Source of the DNA: an uncultured Rubritalea sp.
Lineage (GTDB): Bacteria > Verrucomicrobiota > Verrucomicrobiia > Verrucomicrobiales > Akkermansiaceae
Assembly: GCA_937951395.1 (NCBI GenBank)
Contig: CALFBV010000193.1
Location: 1-20,174 of the forward strand
DNA: 20,174 nt
Reading direction: 5' to 3'
Shown here: positions 15,333 through 20,174 of the stretch, in pieces
Layout of the letters: each line of letters starts with the position of its first letter
Numbering within the stretch: the first letter of the stretch is position 1
Made by a program: the position numbers and the translations under genes
The notes under the pieces: generated by a model
Databases searched by the model: none
What the model saw: the letters and a program-made list of their open reading frames with translations, nothing else
What the model was told of the DNA's origin: nothing

Positions 15333-16067
15333 ATGCAAGATGACGATTTTTTTCAAAGCCACCGAATAGGGAATGTCTTGGCGGATATCTTTGATGACCT
15401 TCCGGGGTTTATTTATTTTGTGAAGGACATCGACCTCAGGTATGTGGCGTTTAATCAGCGCCTACTCACCATTTTCGATCAGAATGATGGATCAGAAATT
15501 CTCGGTAAACAGGATAATGACTTCATGCCCCCCCATCTCGCTAGCACTATCGGGAAGGATGATCTAAAGGTCATAGAAACAGGTGAGTCCATAGTAAACC
15601 AGGTGGAGTTAGTACCCCGTGGCAATGGATTTGTAGACTGGTCTACCACCACCAAAAAACCGCTACTGGACAGCAACGGCAAGGTCTGCGGGATCGTGGG
15701 GGTGACTCGGCCATTTAGTCAGGGCACCACCTCAATGCGGAAAAATGAAGAACTCGGGGCTGCCCTGAAGACAATCCACGCATCATTCCGCGAAAACTTA
15801 CCTATCAGTGAGTTAGCCGCTAGTGTGAACCTCTCACTCAGCACGTTTTTAAGAAAATTCAAAGCCTGCTTCAACATGACCCCGAAGGAATACATCCGCC
15901 ACCTACGGGTGCAGGAAGCCTGCCACAAGATCATCCAGACCACCCAGAGCTTCGCGGACATCAGCTACGAATGTGGATTCGCTGACCAGAGCCACTTCTC
16001 CCGTGAGTTCTCTAAAATCATGAAAGAACCTCCTTCTTCTTATAGATCACGGTTTCGGATAAAGTGA
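15333..16067 (+). CDS. AraC-family transcriptional regulator with N-terminal PAS domain
   Basis: A 244-residue regulator. Residues about 18-125 form a PAS domain (LPGFIYFVKDIDLRYVAFNQ, then ILGKQDNDFMP and PLLDSNGKVCGIVGVTR), able to bind a small ligand or cofactor. Residues about 145-242 are two AraC helix-turn-helix motifs: LPISELAASVNLSLSTFLRKFK and FADISYECGFADQSHFSREF, the second being the family signature. It starts 4 bp after the kinase gene, and its stop is 112 bp before the first gene of the metabolic operon that follows on the same strand. It is therefore the likely activator of that operon; candidate sites with ATGACG arms lie in the gap. Confidence 0.92.
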   Translation: MQDDDFFQSHRIGNVLADIFDDLPGFIYFVKDIDLRYVAFNQRLLTIFDQNDGSEILGKQDNDFMPPHLASTIGKDDLKVIETGESIVNQVELVPRGNGFVDWSTTTKKPLLDSNGKVCGIVGVTRPFSQGTTSMRKNEELGAALKTIHASFRENLPISELAASVNLSLSTFLRKFKACFNMTPKEYIRHLRVQEACHKIIQTTQSFADISYECGFADQSHFSREFSKIMKEPPSSYRSRFRIK

Positions 16068-16113
16068 TTTTACCGTTTTGACGATTTTATTCATAAATTT
16101 GGAAAAATAATGC

Positions 16114-16149
16114 ATGACGTAATTTTTTAGCTGGCTATAGTTGCGTCAT
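16114..16149 (+). promoter_or_regulatory. Candidate promoter and operator of the metabolic operon
   Basis: ATGACGTAA (16114-16122) and TTGCGTCAT (16141-16149) form an inverted repeat with one mismatch and an 18-base spacer. Inside lies TATAGT (16136-16141), a good -10 box, 16 bases after ATGACG (16114-16119), a weak -35. A further TGACG half-site lies at 16079-16083. A weak -35 overlapped by repeats suits activation by the AraC-type protein encoded just upstream. Confidence 0.4.
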
Positions 16150-16179
16150 CTTAACACATCACAACTAACCTTTAAAATT

Positions 16180-17037
16180 ATGATCACTAAACGCATCTCA
16201 ACAGAAACTATCCTATCGAATCTCAAAAACAAAGTCGATAACCGTCTCCCTATTATGATCTCATCTGCTGGATCTGGTCTTGTAGCTAAACTCCAGGAAG
16301 CTGCCGGCACTGACTGCATCAATACATTCTCAGGTGCTCGTCTCCGCGCAAACGGTATGGGAACCATGTCAATGATGTGGCCTATCCTCGACTCTAATAA
16401 GCAGACACTCAACTACACTCGCGAAGACATCATGCCTGCGCTTGATGGCAAAGCATTCGTCTGCGCCTGCCTGAACGCAAACGATCCTCTCAAGGACATG
16501 CACATGGTTCTCCAAGAATGTAAGGACATGGGAGTGCACGCTGTTTCTAACATCGGACCTTCTATCTCTTATGTGGATAAAGACTCAGAAATTTTCAAAG
16601 TAATGAGCTCAGCTGGTATCACTCTCGATAACGAGATCGAAATGCTCAAATACGCTCGTGAAGAAATGGACATGGTTTCAGTAGGTCTAGGATTCACGCT
16701 AGAAGACTCCATCCGCATCTGCGGTGAGGCTAAGCCACACATCTTCTGCTTCCACGCGGGAACAACTCAAGGTGGACTCAAAGGATACCAAGGTGGAATG
16801 ACTCTCGACGAAACTGCTGCTATCACTGAAGAAGCATACGCGAAGTGTCGCGAAGTGCACCCAGACGTAATCCTAGTCGCACACGGTGCAGCACTAGAGA
16901 AGCCAGACGATGCGCAATACATCCTCGACAACACATCAGGTCACGGATTCTGGACAGGTTCATCCACTGAAAGACTTCCAATCGAAGTTGCAGTATCGAA
17001 AGCAGCAAAAGATTTTGCAGACATTAGATTTTCATAA
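16180..17037 (+). CDS. PEP-hydrolase-like TIM-barrel protein (PF09370 family; Tm-1 C-terminal half homolog)
   Basis: About 285 residues from the ATG at 16180. An upstream in-frame TTG at 16141 overlaps the promoter and is not used. The family signature is visible throughout: LPIMISSAGSGLVAKLQEA (23-41), TFSGARLRANGMG (49-61), HAGTTQGG (192-199), VAHGAALEKPDDAQYIL (233-249) and SSTERLPIEVAV (261-272). This family is described as PEP-hydrolase-like TIM barrels and forms the C-terminal half of plant and fungal Tm-1-type proteins. Its bacterial reaction is not established. Loss of motifs seen in true PEP-mutase-type enzymes makes PEP hydrolysis uncertain. It leads an operon with the matching UPF0261 half, an epimerase and a dehydrogenase, which suggests a catabolic step on a sugar- or acid-like substrate. 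Confidence 0.85.
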   Translation: MITKRISTETILSNLKNKVDNRLPIMISSAGSGLVAKLQEAAGTDCINTFSGARLRANGMGTMSMMWPILDSNKQTLNYTREDIMPALDGKAFVCACLNANDPLKDMHMVLQECKDMGVHAVSNIGPSISYVDKDSEIFKVMSSAGITLDNEIEMLKYAREEMDMVSVGLGFTLEDSIRICGEAKPHIFCFHAGTTQGGLKGYQGGMTLDETAAITEEAYAKCREVHPDVILVAHGAALEKPDDAQYILDNTSGHGFWTGSSTERLPIEVAVSKAAKDFADIRFS

Positions 17038-17058
17038 TCTGATCAAAACAAATTAGTC

Positions 17059-17247
17059 ATGCTAGCCAATCAATCATTCTCACATTTAGCTGCCACGGAA
17101 AACCTTCCTTGGCAGCAGATCTTGATTGGCTTGGCAGTGACTTTCATTCTCTTTAAGATCGTTTCCTTCCAAATAGGTATGGTCATTAAATTCATTATCA
17201 CCATCGCCATACTCGCTGCTGCCGTTTTCTTTATCCAAGGAATGTAA
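17059..17247 (+). CDS. Small two-helix membrane protein
   Basis: A 62-residue protein between two enzyme genes, 21 bp after the first and 31 bp before the second. Residues 1-18 are polar; hydrophobic helices lie at about 19-36 and 40-59, split by a short FQIG turn. No family is recognised. Its placement and the clean spacing suggest real translation. It could be a membrane tether or regulator for the neighbouring enzymes. No Shine-Dalgarno site is visible, which is also true of its neighbours. Confidence 0.6.
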   Translation: MLANQSFSHLAATENLPWQQILIGLAVTFILFKIVSFQIGMVIKFIITIAILAAAVFFIQGM

Positions 17248-17278
17248 CGCGCTAACTCATTAACAATAAATATTCTTC

Positions 17279-18499
17279 ATGAAAACAATCGCAATTTTAG
17301 CAACACTAGATACCAAGGCGGCAGAAGCTGGCTTAATGAAAGAGGAGATAGAATCTCTAGGCGGTAAAGCTCTGATCATCGACATCGGTGTCGTAGGAGA
17401 TGCAGGCTCATCAGCAGATGTTACCCGCGCTGAAGTCATCGCAAAAGGTGGCGGAAACCTCGAGGAACTACTCATCAAACCAAGCCGCGAAGCATCTGGT
17501 CCATTCGTCACTGAAGGCGCTAAGAAAACCCTTATCGAACTTATTGGTAAGAATGCGATCCACGGAGTAGTCACTCTCGGTGGAACTCAGGGAACATCGA
17601 CTTGTGCTCCAGTTCTCCAGGCTCTGCCATATGGATTTCCGAAGGTAATGCTTTCAACTGCAGCTTCTGGTGATGTTGGCCCATTCGTGGGCATTAAGGA
17701 CATCACGATGATGTTTGCAGTATCTGACATACTAGGACTCAATGTATTTTCTAGAAAGATCATCGCGAACGCAGCTGCGGCGGCCTACGGCATGTCACTA
17801 GTAGAGCGCAGCATCACTAAGTCTGAAGCCAAAGGAGTCATCGGAATGACCAACCTCGGAGTCATCACTAAAGGAGCGATGCATGCCATCGAGCTTTTCG
17901 AAGCAGCGGGCTACGAAGTCATCACCTTCCACGCGATCGGTGCAGGCGGCGAGGCTATGGAGCAGATGATGAAAGAAGGAATTATCACCGCAGTGTTTGA
18001 CTACGCCATGGGAGAGATAGCAGATGCTACCTTTGATGCTCTCCGCGCCTCTGGCCCTGAACGTCTCACCGTAGCGGGTAAGCTAGGTCTCCCACAAGTG
18101 CTCTGCCCAGGAGGATCTGAGCACCTCGGCCTACTCGTGCAAGAGCCTAGTAAAATACCAGCCGGCTATGAAGACCACATGGTCACTTGGCACACACCAT
18201 ACGTGTTTGTTCCTAGACCAAATGCTGAAGAGCAGGATAAAATCGCTCAGAACATTGGTAAAAGGCTAATACATTCTACGAAAGACACAGTCTTCCTCAT
18301 GCCACTCAAGGGTGTCTCTAGCTATTCAGCTGAAGGTGGCGAACTCTACAACCCTGAGCTAGATGCCGCGTATTGGGAGTCACTTCAGAAAGTGCTTCCA
18401 GATACAATTAAAATAGAAGCGCTAGACTACACTGCAGAAGATCCTGCCTTCGTAGAACACGCAGTGAAAACTCTCATCGACCTCGTAGAAAAAAACTAA
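17279..18499 (+). CDS. Tm-1-like ATP-binding domain protein (UPF0261)
   Basis: A 406-residue protein of the usual UPF0261 (PF06792) length. Motifs: TIAILATLDTKAAEAGLMKE at 3-22, IDIGVVGDAG, VTLGGTQGTSTCAPVLQALP (about 98-117), PKVMLSTAASGDVGPFVG (121-138), MMFAVSDILGLN and a C-terminal LCPGGSEHLGLL segment. In tomato Tm-1 this domain binds the helicase of tomato mosaic virus, and nucleotide binding has been described; the ancestral bacterial role is unknown. In plants and fungi it is fused upstream of a PEP-hydrolase-like barrel; here that barrel is a separate gene lying first in the operon. It is a cytoplasmic enzyme-like protein, and an acyl or phosphoryl transfer role is conceivable. The epimerase gene follows after 7 bp. 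Confidence 0.9.
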   Translation: MKTIAILATLDTKAAEAGLMKEEIESLGGKALIIDIGVVGDAGSSADVTRAEVIAKGGGNLEELLIKPSREASGPFVTEGAKKTLIELIGKNAIHGVVTLGGTQGTSTCAPVLQALPYGFPKVMLSTAASGDVGPFVGIKDITMMFAVSDILGLNVFSRKIIANAAAAAYGMSLVERSITKSEAKGVIGMTNLGVITKGAMHAIELFEAAGYEVITFHAIGAGGEAMEQMMKEGIITAVFDYAMGEIADATFDALRASGPERLTVAGKLGLPQVLCPGGSEHLGLLVQEPSKIPAGYEDHMVTWHTPYVFVPRPNAEEQDKIAQNIGKRLIHSTKDTVFLMPLKGVSSYSAEGGELYNPELDAAYWESLQKVLPDTIKIEALDYTAEDPAFVEHAVKTLIDLVEKN

Positions 18500-18506
18500 C
18501 AACCTC

Positions 18507-19202
18507 ATGAGCAAACAAGATCTTATCACCAAACTCCGCCAGGGAACTCCGCAGCTAAGCATAGGCACCCTCACTGGCAGCATGATGAATCAAGGGCAAG
18601 AAGTTGCCATCCTAGAGCAGTCTAACATCAACCTCCTGCATCTCGATGTTATGGATGGTCAAGCCTGGCCTAAAATCACCGTCGGTGCTCCGTTCCTTGC
18701 AGGAATAGAGACTGGCCTCATAAAGGACGTGCACCTGCTCACTGTAGAGCCAGAAAAGCATGTAGCTGACTTCGTCAAAGCAGGTGCTGGCATTATTACA
18801 TTCCATGTTGAACACACAGAGAAATTTCAAGAGACCCTAGATCTAATCAACGACTCTCCAGCTCTCTGCAGCGTCGGTATATACCCTACCACTCCCTTAG
18901 AAACAATCACTCCTTACCTCGACAAAATCGATGTGGTCTATCTCCTCTCCATCGGGCCCGATACAGGTAAAGAGACATTTTTCCCTGTGGTGGCTGAACG
19001 GGTGGAGAAGCTCCGTAACTGGAAACCAGAACTCGTCATCGCCATCGATGGCGCAGTGAAAAAAGACAACATAGCAAAAATAGCAAAAATCAAACCAGAC
19101 CTCATCGTCACAGGCAGTGCAGTCTTCGACGGCAATGATGCAGCTGCTAACATCGCTGACATGAAGTCATCCATCGCCTCAGTCTGCAGCTACAAAGCGT
19201 AA
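18507..19202 (+). CDS. Ribulose-phosphate 3-epimerase-like protein
   Basis: A 231-residue TIM-barrel protein of the ribulose-phosphate/allulose-phosphate epimerase family. Ser18, metal ligands His45 and Asp47 (LLHLDVMDG), His76 (DVHLLTVEP) and Asp181 (AIDGAVKKDNI) are all in place, so acid-base epimerisation at a keto sugar carbon looks possible. The C-terminal phosphate-binding GSAVFDG loop is present. The other phosphate loop, normally VxPGFGGQxF, reads SIGPDTGKETFF (148-159), so the substrate may not be D-ribulose 5-phosphate. Housekeeping Rpe usually keeps that loop. It lies between UPF0261 and SDR genes in an operon, pointing to a dedicated catabolic epimerase. Confidence 0.85.
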   Translation: MSKQDLITKLRQGTPQLSIGTLTGSMMNQGQEVAILEQSNINLLHLDVMDGQAWPKITVGAPFLAGIETGLIKDVHLLTVEPEKHVADFVKAGAGIITFHVEHTEKFQETLDLINDSPALCSVGIYPTTPLETITPYLDKIDVVYLLSIGPDTGKETFFPVVAERVEKLRNWKPELVIAIDGAVKKDNIAKIAKIKPDLIVTGSAVFDGNDAAANIADMKSSIASVCSYKA

Positions 19203-19222
19203 TTTTAAACCAAACAAAAACT

Positions 19223-20101
19223 ATGAATCAATTAGAAACAGTAAACAACATTCACCAGCAAGCTAAGGACGCTGCAGGAGCAGGAGCAGATGCTCTAACC
19301 ATAGCAAAAGCACGTAAGGCATTCCAGCCAGAGCTAGACGAACACAAACCTCACCTCGGCAAAGTAGCGATCGTTACTGGTGCTTGTGGTGGCATCGGCA
19401 GGGCTACTGCAGAGCGTCTACATAATGATGGAGCAGTAGTAGTGGGCATGGACATCAATCCGGATATTACCAAGAACCTCGCTGGCGATGGCATCAGCGG
19501 AGTAGTATGTGACATCACAGACAATGAGAAATTTCAAACAGCAGTGGATGCCGTAGCAGCCGAGTATGGCGGCATCGACATCATCGTAGCAAACGCAGGC
19601 ATCTTCAAAGCTGGTGAATACATCGAAGAGCTAGACAAGAGCTGGGACCTCCACCTTCTGATCAACCTCACCGCGACACAGAGATTCCTCAAGTTCTCTA
19701 TTCCTTACCTCAAACACGGATTTGCGGCCTCTATCATCATCATTGGCTCGCGTAACTTCAGCGCACCTGGACCAGGAGCGGCAGCATACTCAGTAACTAA
19801 AGCTGGGGTAACTCAGCTCGCAAGAGTAGCAGCACTTGAACTCGCAGCAGACGGAGTAAGAGTGAACACACTTCACCCAGACGCAGTGTTCGATACCGAG
19901 ATATGGACAGAGGAAGCTCTACAGAAGTCAGCCACTCGTTACGGTATGACAGTTCAGGAGTATAAGACAAAGAACCTACTCCGCACCGAAATCAAATCTA
20001 CCGACATCGCACGCATGGTAAGCTGTGTAGCAGGACCAGTATTCTGTGCTACCACAGGATCTCAGATTCCTATTGACGGTGGAAATGACCGCGTAATATA
20101 A
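19223..20101 (+). CDS. Short-chain dehydrogenase resembling the SDR half of rhamnulose-phosphate aldolase/dehydrogenase fusions
   Basis: A 292-residue SDR with a 45-residue N-terminal extension. Cofactor motif TGACGGIG at 52-59, with NAG at 124-126. Catalytic residues are Ser176 (IIGSRNF), Tyr189 and Lys193 (AAYSVTKAG). The Asp at the end of the second strand (GMDINP, Asp77) favours NAD(H). The region LHPDAVFDTEIWTEE, then YGMTVQEYKTKNLL and the terminal QIPIDGGNDRVI match the C-terminal half of bifunctional rhamnulose-1-phosphate aldolase/short-chain dehydrogenases. The aldolase half is not present here. Oxidation of an aldehyde or sugar hydroxyl in the operon's pathway is likely, with the substrate unknown. 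The gene starts 20 bp after the epimerase gene. Confidence 0.9.
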   Translation: MNQLETVNNIHQQAKDAAGAGADALTIAKARKAFQPELDEHKPHLGKVAIVTGACGGIGRATAERLHNDGAVVVGMDINPDITKNLAGDGISGVVCDITDNEKFQTAVDAVAAEYGGIDIIVANAGIFKAGEYIEELDKSWDLHLLINLTATQRFLKFSIPYLKHGFAASIIIIGSRNFSAPGPGAAAYSVTKAGVTQLARVAALELAADGVRVNTLHPDAVFDTEIWTEEALQKSATRYGMTVQEYKTKNLLRTEIKSTDIARMVSCVAGPVFCATTGSQIPIDGGNDRVI

Positions 20102-20155
20102 CTTCCAACAGTAAGACAAACCAACCAAACTAATAACAATAAACAAACTACCATT

Positions 20156-20174
20156 ATGGCAGACTTAGACGACA
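20156..20174 (+). CDS. Start of the next operon gene (partial)
   Basis: An ATG at 20156 opens MADLDD and runs off the window. It lies 54 bp after the SDR stop with similar A-rich, Shine-Dalgarno-poor spacing to the other operon joints. The product cannot be judged from six residues. Confidence 0.4.

Noticed and set aside
16141..16179. TTG-initiated N-terminal extension of the PEP-hydrolase-like protein
   Set aside because: The first bases overlap the -10 box and inverted repeat, and family similarity starts after the ATG at 16180.

Overview
The window looks like a chromosomal segment from a bacterium of the Planctomycetota/Verrucomicrobiota group, most likely a verrucomicrobium. This is inferred from gene content: two ECF sigma genes, one directly followed by a membrane Ser/Thr kinase and one by a YfbK-like membrane anti-sigma protein; a lysine-repeat histone-like protein; a DUF2851 protein; a TetR-ABC1-CinA gene string; and a general lack of strong Shine-Dalgarno sites. 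No rRNA, tRNA or CRISPR was seen.

Layout. Positions 1-1656 (+) hold the 3' end of an unknown gene overlapping a DUF2851 gene. Positions 1669-1978 (-) hold a decayed aldehyde dehydrogenase with a large internal deletion. Positions 2067-4572 (+) encode an ECF sigma factor, a membrane anti-sigma-like protein that resembles YfbK without its central vWA domain, and an RluE-type pseudouridine synthase. A bidirectional terminator at 4656-4694 separates these from minus-strand genes for a histone H1-like protein, a secreted thioredoxin-fold protein without CxxC, and a LysM lipoprotein with its own promoter and terminator.

Positions 7187-9462 are an insertion-sequence graveyard. They contain an IS5-like fragment, a small secreted protein whose 3' end runs into that fragment, the 3' third of an old ISAs1-family element (-), and an intact 1263-bp ISAs1-family element (8200-9462) abutting the old one. 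The intact element lacks a target duplication, and the rest of the old transposase is missing.

Positions 9586-12861 (-) form a compact TetR-like regulator / ABC1 kinase / CinA operon under a consensus promoter that appears to give a leaderless mRNA. Divergently, 13014-16067 (+) encodes an ECF sigma, a membrane Ser/Thr kinase and a PAS-AraC regulator. This leads into a catabolic-looking operon (16180 to the window end) with a PEP-hydrolase-like TIM barrel, a two-helix small membrane protein, a Tm-1-like (UPF0261) protein, a ribulose-phosphate-epimerase-like enzyme with an altered phosphate loop, and an SDR. The SDR resembles the dehydrogenase half of rhamnulose-phosphate aldolase/dehydrogenase fusions. 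A further gene begins at 20156.

The best candidates for something undescribed are this sugar- or sugar-acid-like operon, where the two Tm-1 halves are separate genes with a membrane microprotein between them, and the vWA-less YfbK-like partner of the first ECF sigma factor.
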